Assembly (NCBI GenBank): GCA_040218445.1
Contig: JAVJRK010000003.1
Span: forward strand, 129,175 to 193,174
DNA from: UBA1479 sp040218445
GTDB lineage: Bacteria; Pseudomonadota; Alphaproteobacteria; Rhodospirillales; Casp-alpha2
Length of the DNA stretch: 64,000 nucleotides
Direction: 5' to 3'
In this document: one piece after another, positions 7,002 through 16,529 of the stretch
How the letters are laid out: each line of letters opens with the position of its first letter
Numbering within the stretch: the stretch's first letter is position 1
Translations under genes and position numbers: made by a program
Notes under the pieces: model-generated
Databases searched by the model: none
What the model was told of the DNA's origin: nothing
The model's input: the letters and a program-made list of their open reading frames with translations, nothing else

Positions 7002-8651
7002 ATGGGCTTAAACGTTTTTCAGCAAGCAACCCTGGCCATGATGGGCCAGTCGCATAAGCTGAGCACCATTTCGCAAAACATCGCCAACGTGAACACGGAC
7101 GGCTACAAGCGCACGGATACGGATTTCCAGACGCTGATGAATCGCGGTTTCACGTCGATTGGCGCGACGACGGGCGAAGGTGCTTCGGGCACCTACAATT
7201 CCGATTTTGGTGGCGTTAATCCCATTGATTTACAGCGAATTTCAAAGCAAGGGCAGATCCGCACGACGGACCGGAACCTGGACGTCGCGATCATCGGCAG
7301 CGGCTTTTTCATGGTTTCACCGGATATCAACGTCAACGGCGATATCCAATACACCCGGCGGGGCTCTTTCGATATCAGCGTCACCGACCGCGAAGACACG
7401 GTCACATTGGAAGACGGTTCGTCCGTTACCGTGAACGAAGGCTATCTTGCCGACCAGTTTGGAAATTTTCTGCTGGGTTTCGCCCCCAATGCGGACGGTA
7501 CCTTTTCGCTGACAGGCAACCCCGCCCCCATGCGGGTCGATCAATTTAGTTTCGAGGACACGGGCGAAGAAACAACCATCGCCTCGCTCGACGTCAACCT
7601 GCCGGCCAATGACGATTCAGGTTCCGTGCGCAGCGGATCAATCCAAGTGGTTGATTCCGCCTTTGAAGCACAGGATATCCGGATCGACTTTACCAAGGTT
7701 TTCGGCAGCACCAATCTGTGGGATTTTCGTCTTCTCGGCGACAATATCACCAGTGTGACCTCGTCTCCCGGGGCGACTTATGCCTCGCAAACGACGGCTA
7801 CGTATGATCCGCTCAATCCGACTCTTCCGACCGATTCCGTCCGCTTTTCAACGGTCGCAGGCAGCGGTGGCGTTATCACTGTGTTCTCCGACCTCAATCC
7901 CGCAGGGGCGCCACAGTTGGGCACTCCTCAGGCCGGCACCTTTGCCGGATTGAAAGCCGGTGATGAAATCACCATTACGGGCAGCGGGGGAAATGACGGC
8001 ACCTACACAATCGCCAGTGTCTCTGAAAATCAGGCAGAAATTACACTTGATTCCGCAACGCCATTGGCGACGGACGCTGTCGTCGATGATGCGATCACTT
8101 TTGCATCAACCGCCAATATTCCTCAGCGCCTGGAATTCGGAAGCAACGGTGCCCTGTCATCCGACGATCTATATTCATTCGACGTTACCTTCGACAATGG
8201 GGAGACCGCGACATTCGATCTCGATGTCAGCACCTTCACCCAGTTTGCGGGTGACTTTTCCGTCGGAAATTACGGGCATAACGGCGCCGAGGCAGCGGCC
8301 CTATCGAACCTCAGTTTCGGTGACGGTGGAGAAATCTTTGGTGAATTCACGGACAATTCCCGACGCGCTCTCTACAAGGTACCGCTTGCGGTCTTCCCCA
8401 ATCCGGACAGCCTTGAATTGATCACGGGGCAAAACTTCCGTGAAACGGAAGCGTCCGGTGAACCAACCACGGTGTACGCCGATGAATCAGGCTTTGCGCA
8501 GTTCCTCGGCAGTGCATTGGAGGGCTCGAACGTGGACCTGGCCACGGAGATGACCCGCCTGATCGCGGCCCAATCTGCCTACAACGTCGCGGCCACGACC
8601 TTCAAAACAGCCGACGAAATGCTTCAGGAAGCAGGAAACCTGAAACGATAA
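7002..8651 (+). CDS. Flagellar hook protein FlgE-like paralogue
   Basis: Secreted axial protein of 549 residues. The N-terminus 'MGLNVFQQATLAMMGQSHKL' followed by 'TISQNIANVNTDGYK' is the rod/hook family signature, and the C-terminus has 'LEGSNVDLATEMTRLIAAQSAY', matching FlgE. The ATG at 7002 starts this homology although the frame is open further upstream. The central part contains a FlgE-like beta domain and an inserted beta repeat (residues about 312-365, 'AGDEITITGSGGNDGTYTIA') also found in FlgE and FlgL here. A second, larger FlgE lies at 58743, so this is a paralogue and not the only hook protein. It follows a sigma-54 site and is followed by a strong terminator, so it is probably transcribed alone. 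Confidence 0.82.
   Translation: MGLNVFQQATLAMMGQSHKLSTISQNIANVNTDGYKRTDTDFQTLMNRGFTSIGATTGEGASGTYNSDFGGVNPIDLQRISKQGQIRTTDRNLDVAIIGSGFFMVSPDINVNGDIQYTRRGSFDISVTDREDTVTLEDGSSVTVNEGYLADQFGNFLLGFAPNADGTFSLTGNPAPMRVDQFSFEDTGEETTIASLDVNLPANDDSGSVRSGSIQVVDSAFEAQDIRIDFTKVFGSTNLWDFRLLGDNITSVTSSPGATYASQTTATYDPLNPTLPTDSVRFSTVAGSGGVITVFSDLNPAGAPQLGTPQAGTFAGLKAGDEITITGSGGNDGTYTIASVSENQAEITLDSATPLATDAVVDDAITFASTANIPQRLEFGSNGALSSDDLYSFDVTFDNGETATFDLDVSTFTQFAGDFSVGNYGHNGAEAAALSNLSFGDGGEIFGEFTDNSRRALYKVPLAVFPNPDSLELITGQNFRETEASGEPTTVYADESGFAQFLGSALEGSNVDLATEMTRLIAAQSAYNVAATTFKTADEMLQEAGNLKR
7935..8098 (+). repeat. Beta-repeat domain copy in the FlgE-like protein
   Basis: This encodes residues about 312-365 of the hook-like protein, with the pattern 'L-AGDEITI-G...NDGTYTIASVS...I-L'. 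The same pattern occurs five times in FlgL (13947-15212) and once, diverged, in FlgE (59661-59830). It is a protein-level repeat, not a DNA repeat. Confidence 0.6.
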
Positions 8652-8691
8652 TGCCAAGCCAAACCGGCATTGGCTGGGTTTCGGATATTCA

Positions 8692-8722
8692 GGGCGGCCT
8701 TCGGGCCGCCCTTTGCATTTTC
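8692..8722 (+). terminator. Rho-independent terminator after the FlgE-like gene
   Basis: GGGCGGCC and GGCCGCCC form a perfect 8-bp GC-rich stem with a TTCG tetraloop, followed by TTTGCATTTT. It ends the single-gene unit of the hook-like protein and separates it from flgI. Confidence 0.85.
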
Positions 8723-8839
8723 AAAGCCCCGGCAATAGTTGCCCAGAACAGGGCCTGTCTTGCCGGGACCGGCCTTCCCCGGGCATCTACTTCAGTAAAA
8801 ATAATCAATTTTTTCAAAGTCTTACGCACCCCATCCGTA

Positions 8840-8855
8840 TGGCATGCTTTTCGCT
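8840..8855 (+). promoter_or_regulatory. Sigma-54 promoter upstream of flgI
   Basis: TGGCATGCTTTTCGCT fits TGGCAYG-N4-TTGCW with one mismatch (C at position 13) and correct spacing. It is 60 nt upstream of the flgI start and would drive flgI-flgJ-flgN-flgK-flgL. The rest of the interval 8723-8914 holds nothing else that I recognise. Confidence 0.65.
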
Positions 8856-8914
8856 AGTAAACAGGTGGCAACAACCATGGCCGAACAATCGGCCGGCATC
8901 TGTCGATAGAGACA

Positions 8915-10102
8915 ATGAAAATGATGACGAGAACGGGAAAAATGAACAGAAACAAGACCTTAAGCGGTCGCGCCATCGCAGGTACTCTGCGCCTGGCCGC
9001 AGCAGCCGTCGCGGTTTTCGTGCTATTGAGCATCAGCCTGCCCGGCACGGCCGGCGCGGCGTCGCGCATCAAGGATATCGTGGATTTCGAAGGAATCCGC
9101 GAGAACCAGTTGGTGGGCTACGGTCTGGTCGTCGGCCTGAACGGCACGGGAGACTTGCTGACAAACATCCCATTCACTAAGGAAAGTTTGCAGTCCATGC
9201 TCAACCGCCTGGGCGTGCAGATCGCCAAAAGCCAAATGAAACCCAAGAATGTCGCCGCCGTCATGGTGACCTCGAACATGCCTGCGTTTGCCCGTCAGGG
9301 CTCGCGCATCGACGTTACCGTCAGCTCGCTCGGTGATGCCAAAAGCCTACAGGGCGGGACCCTTCTGGTGACGCCGATGTTGGGCGCCGACGGTGAAGTC
9401 TATGCCGTCGCCCAGGGGCAGCTGGCCGTCGGCGGCTTCACGGCTCAAGGTGCCGCCGAAACCGTGACCAAGGGAGTTCCGACTTCTGGCCGTATGGCCA
9501 ATGGCGCCATCATCGAACGCGAAGTTGCCTTCGAAATCGGCGACATGGACGTGGTCAAACTGAGCCTGAAGAACCCGGATTTCACGACTGCCCGCCGCAT
9601 CTCGCAGGCCGTCAATGCGTTCCTGGGCACCACGGCGGCACGCCCGTCCGACCCCAAGACCGTGCAGTTGCATGTTCCGGATGCTTACCGCAGGAATGTG
9701 GTCAACCTGCTGACCGACATCGAACAGTTGCGGGTTGAACCGGATCAGATGGCCCGTGTGCTGATCGACGAACAGTCGGGCACAATCGTCATGGGTGAGA
9801 ACGTGCGGATTTCCACCGTCGCCATCGCCCAGGGCAGCCTGACCATCCGCATCACCGAAACCCAGCAGGTTTCACAACCGGGTCCCTTCGCCGAGGTCGG
9901 TGAAACGACCACGGTGGACCGCACGGATATCCAGGTCGACGAAGGCGAAGACAAGCGCTTGGCCGTATTCAACGATGGCGTCACCCTTCAGAACCTGGTG
10001 AACGGTCTGAACGCGTTGGGCATCGGCCCGCGTGACATGATCACCATCCTGCAGGCGATCAAAGCCGCCGGCTCGCTCCAAGCTGAAATTCAGGTGATGT
10101 GA
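8915..10102 (+). CDS. flgI: Flagellar P-ring protein FlgI
   Basis: Periplasmic P-ring subunit that surrounds the rod in the peptidoglycan layer. The N-terminus is a Sec signal peptide (hydrophobic core 'AAAVAVFVLLSISL', cleavage near 'AGA-AS'), then the characteristic 'RIKDIVDFEGIRENQLVGYG' and 'VVGLNGTGD'. The C-terminus 'LNALGIGPRDMITILQAIKA' is typical of FlgI. Several starts are possible (8915, 8921, 8942); the last gives the most compact signal peptide. The partner L-ring gene (flgH) and chaperone gene flgA are not in this window. The stop overlaps the start of the FlgJ-type gene (TGATG), so the two are coupled. Confidence 0.95.
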   Translation: MKMMTRTGKMNRNKTLSGRAIAGTLRLAAAAVAVFVLLSISLPGTAGAASRIKDIVDFEGIRENQLVGYGLVVGLNGTGDLLTNIPFTKESLQSMLNRLGVQIAKSQMKPKNVAAVMVTSNMPAFARQGSRIDVTVSSLGDAKSLQGGTLLVTPMLGADGEVYAVAQGQLAVGGFTAQGAAETVTKGVPTSGRMANGAIIEREVAFEIGDMDVVKLSLKNPDFTTARRISQAVNAFLGTTAARPSDPKTVQLHVPDAYRRNVVNLLTDIEQLRVEPDQMARVLIDEQSGTIVMGENVRISTVAIAQGSLTIRITETQQVSQPGPFAEVGETTTVDRTDIQVDEGEDKRLAVFNDGVTLQNLVNGLNALGIGPRDMITILQAIKAAGSLQAEIQVM

Positions 10103-10431
10103 TGAACGGCGGCGTCGATACCACTCTGGTCGGATTGCAGACAGCGCCCCAGGCGCAGGTCGGCGCCCTTGCCGGCAAGGCAAAGGGAGCCATGACCACC
10201 GCCCGTATGCGCAAGGTCGCCCAGGATTTCGAGGCTGTCTTCATTTCGGAGATGATCCGCCCGATGTTCGAAAACATCGAAGCCGAAAAACCTTTCGGCG
10301 GCGGCCCGGCCGAAGACATCTGGCGCAATTTGCAGATCGATGAATACGGCAAGGCCATTTCCAAATCCGGCGGCGTGGGCATTGCCGATGCCGTGATGGA
10401 TCAGCTTATCCGCATGCAGGAAACCCGCTAA
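10102..10431 (+). CDS. flgJ: FlgJ-type rod-binding protein (short form)
   Basis: A 109-residue protein equivalent to the N-terminal rod-binding domain of FlgJ; it lacks the muramidase domain found in enterobacteria, as is usual in alphaproteobacteria. Recognisable segments are 'VAQDFEAVFISEMIRPMF' and the C-terminal 'GGGPAEDIW...GGVGIADAV'. It should cap or scaffold rod assembly in the periplasm. Its ATG overlaps the FlgI stop. The separate muramidase that opens the peptidoglycan is not visible nearby. Confidence 0.9.
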   Translation: MNGGVDTTLVGLQTAPQAQVGALAGKAKGAMTTARMRKVAQDFEAVFISEMIRPMFENIEAEKPFGGGPAEDIWRNLQIDEYGKAISKSGGVGIADAVMDQLIRMQETR

Positions 10432-10458
10432 GCCGTGCCCGACAGGAGAACCGAACTC

Positions 10459-10902
10459 ATGGAACCGATGGAACGTCTTGAAAGAATGGTGGAATTGACC
10501 GACCAGTTGAGCGATTTGGTCGAGACGGAAAATCTCGCCCTGGCCGAACGGCGGTTTTTGGACGTTGAAGCGCTGCTGGAAGAAAAGGCCACGCTGGCCC
10601 GCCTTTATGAAAACAGCATGAAAGACCTGGACGAGGCCCAGTTGGACTGGAAAGCCATCGAGCCCGAGTTGAATGAAAAGCTGACTGTCGCGGGCACGCG
10701 CCTGGCCAACGCAATGGGCGAGAACACCTTGCGTCTTGAAGTCGGCATGACCGCAAACCGAACCGTGATCGACCTGTTCGCCGAAGCCGTGCAGACGACA
10801 ACCCCGCATTCGGGCACTTACGCCAAAAACGGACGGACCGGCAAGGAAGGCACCCGTGCCGCCGCCAATTCCGTATCCGTGGCGCTGGACCAGAGCCTTT
10901 AA
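10459..10902 (+). CDS. FlgN-like export chaperone for hook-associated proteins
   Basis: A small (147 aa), almost wholly alpha-helical acidic protein. It has long heptad-like stretches, for example 'MERLERMVELTDQLSDLVET', and 'LLEEKATLARLYENSM', which is the FlgN pattern of a helical bundle. It lies immediately before flgK and flgL, the clients of FlgN, which strongly supports the assignment. The ATG at 10459 has AGGAG about 10 nt upstream; an upstream GTG at 10435 is possible. FlgN is expected to bind FlgK and FlgL in the cytoplasm and bring them to the export gate. Sequence identity is inherently low in this family. Confidence 0.75.
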   Translation: MEPMERLERMVELTDQLSDLVETENLALAERRFLDVEALLEEKATLARLYENSMKDLDEAQLDWKAIEPELNEKLTVAGTRLANAMGENTLRLEVGMTANRTVIDLFAEAVQTTTPHSGTYAKNGRTGKEGTRAAANSVSVALDQSL

Positions 10903-10939
10903 TCCCTAACCTGAGCGATACGACGGGAACCGACCGAAG

Positions 10940-13294
10940 ATGGGTGACATCACACAAGCACTGAGAGCGGCACAAAGCGGCCTTCTGGCGAACCAGACAG
11001 CGCTTAACATCGTTTCTCAGAACGTCGCGAACGTGAATACGGTCGGGTATTCGCGGAAGATCATTCAGCAAGAATCGGTCGTACTGGCCGGTCAGGGCGC
11101 AGGTGTATCAATCTCCGACTTCACCCGCGTCGTCGACAAGGGCCTGATCAAATCGATCCGCATCGAACTGGCGGAATTGAACGACGTCCTGGTCCAGGAA
11201 AGCTATTACGAACGCCTGCAGGAAACCTTCGGCACGCCCGGTGACGACACGTCGATCGCCCATATTCTGGAAGAATTCAAGGAAGCCGCCGAACTTCTGG
11301 CCGTTTCCCCGGACCGTATCCTGGAACAGAGCGAGGTCGTCCGCCAGGCACAGGCGGCCGTCGAAAAATTCGCCTCCATGAGCCGCACGATCCAGGAACT
11401 ACGCCTTCAGGCGGATCAGCAAATTACCGAAATCGTGACCGAGATCAATCAACTGACGAGCGGCATCGATCAGCTGAACGACGACATCATCCGGTTCGGA
11501 TCGACCGGCAACGACACCACCGATCTGGAGGATCAGCGCGACAACAAAATTGATCGCCTGTCCGAACTGGTCGATATCCGGTTCTTTTCCCGTAATGACG
11601 GTGACGTCGTCGTATTCACGTCATCGGGGCTGACCTTGGTCGATACCATTCCGCCGACGGTCACGCATACCGCATCAGCCAGCGTCAGCTCGACATCGAC
11701 CGTCGCGGGCGGCCAGATCGACGGCATCTACGTGGGCGAGCAGCTTGCCATCAACGATCTGACCACTCAGGCGCGCGGCGGCCAGATCGCCGGCCTGATC
11801 GAAATGCGCGACGACATCCTGCCCAACCTTCAATCACAGCTTGACGAACTGGCGGCCCAATTGCGCGATCAGATCAACCTGGTCCACAACCGCGGCACAC
11901 CGTTCCCCGGGCATCAGGAATTGACCGGTCAGCGTATCTTTGCCTTGCCGAGCGAACAGACCATTTCGTTCACCAATTCGAGCGATTCCGTACTGGTGTT
12001 GATGGACAGTGATGGGAACGAGACATTGTCTATTCGGATGTCACAACTCCTTGACGATGACGATAACACCGGCGCCGGCGACACAACCGATCCGGTATAC
12101 GGTCAAGTCTATGGCGACGGTGAAGACTATAGGGGTGGAATCACCATCACCGAACTGGCCGCCCGGCTTGAAGATTTCTTCCAGCTGAACGGCTCACCAT
12201 CGGCAACGGTGTCCCTCAATTCCCAAAGCCAGCTCAGCATCAATTTGAACAACACATCCTTGGGCTTTGGCTTCCGTGATGAAACCGCCTCAAGCAACGG
12301 CAGCTCGAACACAGATGCGTCGATTCGGTTTGATTCAGATGCCGACGGCACTGTCGATGAGACGGTGTCCGGGTTCTCGAGCTTCTTTGGCCTGAACAAC
12401 CTGTTCGTCGATGGCTTGGCCGAGAACATCTACGATTCCAATGTTCTCAGCTCCAGCTTCGTCAGCACCTCAGCCGTGCTCAGCTTCCGCGATACCAATA
12501 CGCCAGAAGACGGCAGCGGCGATCCGACCTACCTGGGCCAGATCGTCGTTCCGGCGGGGGCGACGTTGCAACAGATCGCCGACCTGATCAACAACGGCGG
12601 AACGGATACGAACGGGGTGTTTTATCCCGTCGGTGCGCCTGTCGCCGGAACAAGTTTCTCGGCCGTTGATAACATCACCGCGTCGGTCATCCCCGACGGC
12701 ACCGGTTTTCGGCTGCGCATCGCCCATGACGACGGCCTATCGTTTACCGTCACCCATTCCGCCTCACCCGGCGGCGCCCCCGCAACCGCAGGCACGACGC
12801 TGATCAGCGAACTTGGTTTGAAAGAGGCCGATGTCCGGGTATCCACGGCCTTGACGGTTCGTTCGGACATCGTGGCCGCCCCCAGCCTGGTATCCTCCGG
12901 ACGGTTGGAATGGGATGCCGAAAAGGGGCAAGCAGGCGAATACCTGACCGCGCCAGGCAGTAACGGTGTCGCCGAAGAACTGGCGGCCATTCTGTCCAAT
13001 CCGAATTCATTCTCTGTCTCCGGCGGTCTGCCCGCGCTTAACGTCAGCTTTTCCGAATACGCCTCGTCGATCATCGCGCGCAATTCGTCCAAATCAGACA
13101 GCAATTCCCGCCAGATCGACAGCCAACGCACGTTGACCCAAAGCCTTCAGTTCAAATCCGACAGCATCCGAGGCGTGAACCTGGACGAGGAACTGGCGGA
13201 TCTCATCGTCTTTGAACAGGCGTTTTCCGCTGCTGCGCGCGTCATTTCCGTCATTCAGGAAATGATCGACCGTTTGGAACAGGCTGTGGCCTAA
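10940..13294 (+). CDS. flgK: Flagellar hook-associated protein 1 (FlgK)
   Basis: Hook-filament junction protein of 784 residues, somewhat longer than the enterobacterial FlgK (about 550). The N-terminus 'GLLANQTALNIVSQNVANVN' followed by 'TVGYSRK' and the helical coil 'LDELAAQLRDQINLVHNRGT' are diagnostic. The C-terminus 'NLDEELADLIVFEQAFSAAA' is the paired helical region. The middle (about 330-640) is beta-rich and Ser/Thr/Asp-rich and accounts for the extra length. It lies between its chaperone gene and flgL in one operon. It would be exported by the flagellar type III system without a cleaved signal. Confidence 0.95.
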   Translation: MGDITQALRAAQSGLLANQTALNIVSQNVANVNTVGYSRKIIQQESVVLAGQGAGVSISDFTRVVDKGLIKSIRIELAELNDVLVQESYYERLQETFGTPGDDTSIAHILEEFKEAAELLAVSPDRILEQSEVVRQAQAAVEKFASMSRTIQELRLQADQQITEIVTEINQLTSGIDQLNDDIIRFGSTGNDTTDLEDQRDNKIDRLSELVDIRFFSRNDGDVVVFTSSGLTLVDTIPPTVTHTASASVSSTSTVAGGQIDGIYVGEQLAINDLTTQARGGQIAGLIEMRDDILPNLQSQLDELAAQLRDQINLVHNRGTPFPGHQELTGQRIFALPSEQTISFTNSSDSVLVLMDSDGNETLSIRMSQLLDDDDNTGAGDTTDPVYGQVYGDGEDYRGGITITELAARLEDFFQLNGSPSATVSLNSQSQLSINLNNTSLGFGFRDETASSNGSSNTDASIRFDSDADGTVDETVSGFSSFFGLNNLFVDGLAENIYDSNVLSSSFVSTSAVLSFRDTNTPEDGSGDPTYLGQIVVPAGATLQQIADLINNGGTDTNGVFYPVGAPVAGTSFSAVDNITASVIPDGTGFRLRIAHDDGLSFTVTHSASPGGAPATAGTTLISELGLKEADVRVSTALTVRSDIVAAPSLVSSGRLEWDAEKGQAGEYLTAPGSNGVAEELAAILSNPNSFSVSGGLPALNVSFSEYASSIIARNSSKSDSNSRQIDSQRTLTQSLQFKSDSIRGVNLDEELADLIVFEQAFSAAARVISVIQEMIDRLEQAVA

Positions 13295-13304
13295 GGGATT
13301 TAAG

Positions 13305-15725
13305 ATGACCAGGATCACGAGTTCCGCCGCAAATACCATTCTGATCAGTCGTTTCCTGCAAACGCAGAAGACGCTGCTTGACCTGGAAACCCAGATCAGC
13401 ACGGAGAAACGCACGCAGAAATACAGCGGCCTGGCCCTGTCGTCCCAACGGCTCATCAATATCGAGACCGCTAAAAGCAGCCTGGAACGATTTAATCTGA
13501 ACAACGAACAGGCGCAGCTTCGCCTGGATATCCAGACGACAGCGGTTGACGGCATCCGTGATGCAATCCGGGACTTTCGCGAACTGCTGCTGGGTTTCTC
13601 CAACGGCGACCAGACGGACCCGGAACGGGTAGAGCAAATTCAGGCTGACGCCTTTCGTTCCTTGAAAAACATCCAGAACCTGCTGAATACGGAAGCGGAC
13701 GGCCGGTACATCTTCGGCGGCGGCACGATCCGCACCGAACCGGTCAACTTCGGACTGACGGATGTATCAACCTTCCAGTCCACCTATGACGGCGCGCGCG
13801 TCACCTTCCCGACGACCCGCAGTGCGCATTTGGAAGATTTCAGCATCACCCGCAGCAATGTAAACCTTGATCCGAATCATCTGACGTTTACCCAAACAGC
13901 CGGCACGGGCAAAAGCCGCATCACCACCACGGCTGCCAGCGGCCAGTTTCAAAACATCGCCGCCGGCACGACGATCACGATTTCCGGCACCGTCGGTGAA
14001 CAGAACGATGGTGTTTATACGGTCGATTCCGTTGACCCCAATGGACTGTGGGTCGATGTTCGGACCGAACAGTTGACGGACGAAGGTACGACCGCCGCGC
14101 CGATCTTCGCTGAATTCACGTATCCCGACCCGGATGACCCCCGGCAAACGACGGGATTTTCAGCCGAGGTCACATTCGACCGCCAAACCAATACCATCAC
14201 TGCAATCAATGCAGACGCCCTGGACGACATTCCGGAAGGAACGATCCTTACCGTCAGCGGAACAACCAACAACAACGGGTCCTACACGGTCGCCAGCAAC
14301 GACGGCACGGATCTGGTTATTGAAGGCCAACGTTTCATTACCGATGGCAGTTCGGGGGCAACGCTGGAGACACTCGGCGGGGCCAATCCGCTTACCTTCT
14401 CCATCGGAACAGGCCCCGACGGGGAAGATCAAATCACCGCCAATACGGGTACCTTCGGCACTCTAGAAGTCGGGCAACGCATCAAAATCAACAACACCAA
14501 CACGGAAAACGACGGCAAGATTTTCACGGTAAAGAATATCGCCGATGACGGCGCGGCAAACGTCACGATTACCTTAAATTCGGACGAAAGCCTGGATGCT
14601 ACGGTCCCGACCGTGACGACCGGCGTGGTATCAAGCTTCACACAATCGTTCTCCTTCAACGCCGCGGAACGGAACTTCTACTTCGATGCCGATGCCGTTG
14701 CCGCCAGTGCCGATACCGTTACATTTACTGATGGCGGCGGCGCCCAGGATACGATCACGCTTAACGGGGCGACATTCACCGATGCCAAAGGCAACCTTTT
14801 GCCGGCGGGCACCCAAATCACCGTAACCAACGCCGGCGCGAACAACGGCACCTACACGATCGAATCCATTTCCACAGACGGGTTGACCGCAACCTTGATC
14901 GCCACGGACACCCTGACAACCGCAGCCGGAGTTACCGACGCCGTACTTGCCGGAAGTGGATCCATCACCTATGCCGACAATGACCCGGCAGCGGATACGA
15001 TCACGTTGGGCGGCGGATATTTCCGCGACATCGACGGCAATGATCTGCCGGCCGGCACCCGGGTCACCTTTGCCGGCACCACAGGCGGTCTGAATGACAA
15101 TACCTACACGATCGCTTCGGTCTCGACAGATGGCCGGACCGCAACTCTGATACCGTCCGATGCGGTAGACGACACCACCCCGACGCAGACCGCCGGGACG
15201 ATCAGCATCGGCGGCACAGTCGGCACCATTTCCGCGACCAGCTATTACAAGGGCGACACGACCAGCCAGACGCACCGTGTCAGTGAATCCCGGTCATTCG
15301 AATTCGACATCTCGGGCGTCGACCCCGCGTTCGAAAAGGCCATCCGCGGGATGTTCCTGGTGATGCAGGGTGAATACGGCACCGAAGGCGGCCTTGATCG
15401 CAATCAAAACCGGGTGAGCGAAGCATTGTTCCTGATGGACGACGCGCTCGACCGGACCAATACGACCCCACCACCGTTTGGAACGGAATTGAACAGCAAT
15501 ATCGAGGAAATGGAAATCATCCTCGGGTATCGCGCGGTTCTACTAAACGACGTGAAGAAATCAAACGAAACGATCATTGCCTCATTTGACGGCAGCATCG
15601 CTTCGATTGAAAACATCGATCCGTTGGAATCGATCACCAAGCTGCTCGATTCTCAACGGGTCCTGGAGGCCTCTTATCAGACCTTCGCCCGGGTGCGCCA
15701 ATTGAGCCTGACGAATTTCCTCTGA
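13305..15725 (+). CDS. flgL: Flagellar hook-associated protein 3 (FlgL), greatly enlarged
   Basis: Second hook-filament junction protein. The N-terminal helical part (1-165, 'TRITSSAANTILISRFLQTQ', then 'EADGRYIFGGG') and C-terminal helical part (about 655-806, ending 'LEASYQTFARVRQLSLTNFL') are those of FlgL. At 806 residues it is about 2.5 times the usual length (about 300). The excess is a central block of five beta-repeat units (residues about 215-635). The start ATG has AAGGGA 6 nt upstream, and the gene begins 10 nt after flgK. The repeats should form extra domains exposed on the outside of the junction; their role is not known. Confidence 0.92.
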   Translation: MTRITSSAANTILISRFLQTQKTLLDLETQISTEKRTQKYSGLALSSQRLINIETAKSSLERFNLNNEQAQLRLDIQTTAVDGIRDAIRDFRELLLGFSNGDQTDPERVEQIQADAFRSLKNIQNLLNTEADGRYIFGGGTIRTEPVNFGLTDVSTFQSTYDGARVTFPTTRSAHLEDFSITRSNVNLDPNHLTFTQTAGTGKSRITTTAASGQFQNIAAGTTITISGTVGEQNDGVYTVDSVDPNGLWVDVRTEQLTDEGTTAAPIFAEFTYPDPDDPRQTTGFSAEVTFDRQTNTITAINADALDDIPEGTILTVSGTTNNNGSYTVASNDGTDLVIEGQRFITDGSSGATLETLGGANPLTFSIGTGPDGEDQITANTGTFGTLEVGQRIKINNTNTENDGKIFTVKNIADDGAANVTITLNSDESLDATVPTVTTGVVSSFTQSFSFNAAERNFYFDADAVAASADTVTFTDGGGAQDTITLNGATFTDAKGNLLPAGTQITVTNAGANNGTYTIESISTDGLTATLIATDTLTTAAGVTDAVLAGSGSITYADNDPAADTITLGGGYFRDIDGNDLPAGTRVTFAGTTGGLNDNTYTIASVSTDGRTATLIPSDAVDDTTPTQTAGTISIGGTVGTISATSYYKGDTTSQTHRVSESRSFEFDISGVDPAFEKAIRGMFLVMQGEYGTEGGLDRNQNRVSEALFLMDDALDRTNTTPPPFGTELNSNIEEMEIILGYRAVLLNDVKKSNETIIASFDGSIASIENIDPLESITKLLDSQRVLEASYQTFARVRQLSLTNFL
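13947..15212 (+). repeat. Five beta-repeat units in FlgL
   Basis: Units at FlgL residues about 215-252, 306-344, 384-432, 488-545 and 569-635. The shared pattern is 'LPAGT-ITV-G---NNGTYTIASVSTDG-TATL'. Units 4 and 5 are the closest pair, sharing 'GN-LPAGT', 'TYTI-S-STDG-TATLI'. The pattern suggests a small beta-sandwich or beta-roll module duplicated within the protein. Similar units occur in the two hook proteins of the window. Confidence 0.7.
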
Positions 15726-15889
15726 TTCCACTGATTTGATGGCCGTCACAGCATCCTATCCATTTGCCGGGTATGAATTATGTTCGATTAAGGTCAATGC
15801 ACGTGCCATTAACTTTATGACAACTTAATTTCTGGAATATCGCATGATACAGTGCGTTGTTCTTTAAACCTGGGACTGCATCCAATCCA

Positions 15890-16384
15890 ATGCCTCCATA
15901 CGAGAACCAAGTCAAAAAGTACGAACGCCGTCCCCAAGGGGGAAACCCGGCGCAGAGTGAGGCTTGGGCATTAATCGAAGCAGCGAAACGCATGGCCGTT
16001 TCGATCACCTACGATGCGGAAGACGCGAAAGCGACCAAAGACGCGCGCAAGGCATCACTCCGCCTGAACTGGCGGCTATGGACAATTTTTCAGGCGGAAC
16101 TGACAACCGAGCGCTCCGACCTTCCGGAAGAGATTCGGATCAACATGTTGACCCTTTGCAAATTCGTCGACAAACACACAGTCGGCGCCTTGGTCAATCC
16201 GACACCGGAAGCCATAACGGTTTTGATCGACATCAATCGCAACATCGCTGCCGGTCTGGCTCAAATCCCAGAAAGCGACGACGGAGATGCTGTCGCGGCG
16301 CCGACATCCAATGCCCCAGGCCACGACCAACCTGCTGCCGATGGCATGCCGCAAATCCGGCAAGATCTGGATACGGAAGTTTAA
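15890..16384 (+). CDS. flaF: Flagellin synthesis regulator FlaF
   Basis: A 164-residue alpha-helical protein with the FlaF pattern: 'EAWALIEAAKRMAVS', a central 'ALRLNWRLWTIFQAEL'-like segment (here 'KASLRLNWRLWTIFQAEL') and 'LPEEIRINMLTLCKFVDKH'. The last 35 residues are an acidic, probably disordered tail. In Caulobacter-type bacteria FlaF is needed for flagellin translation or secretion and works with FlbT. Here flbT is 12.6 kb away at 28968, whereas the two are often adjacent. The ATG at 15890 is preferred, but no strong ribosome binding site is visible. The gaps 15726-15889 and 16385-16529 hold no recognisable feature. Confidence 0.85.
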   Translation: MPPYENQVKKYERRPQGGNPAQSEAWALIEAAKRMAVSITYDAEDAKATKDARKASLRLNWRLWTIFQAELTTERSDLPEEIRINMLTLCKFVDKHTVGALVNPTPEAITVLIDINRNIAAGLAQIPESDDGDAVAAPTSNAPGHDQPAADGMPQIRQDLDTEV

Positions 16385-16529
16385 TCCAGATGTCCTCCAA
16401 GCAACCCGCGGCCTGAGAACGCCTTATGACTAAAACCTCTATCGTCACCTTCAACCACCCACACCGTCGGACTTTCTGTCGGTAGTGATGATCTCAATTT
16501 CTCAACTTACACACGGTACGGTTTGATCC

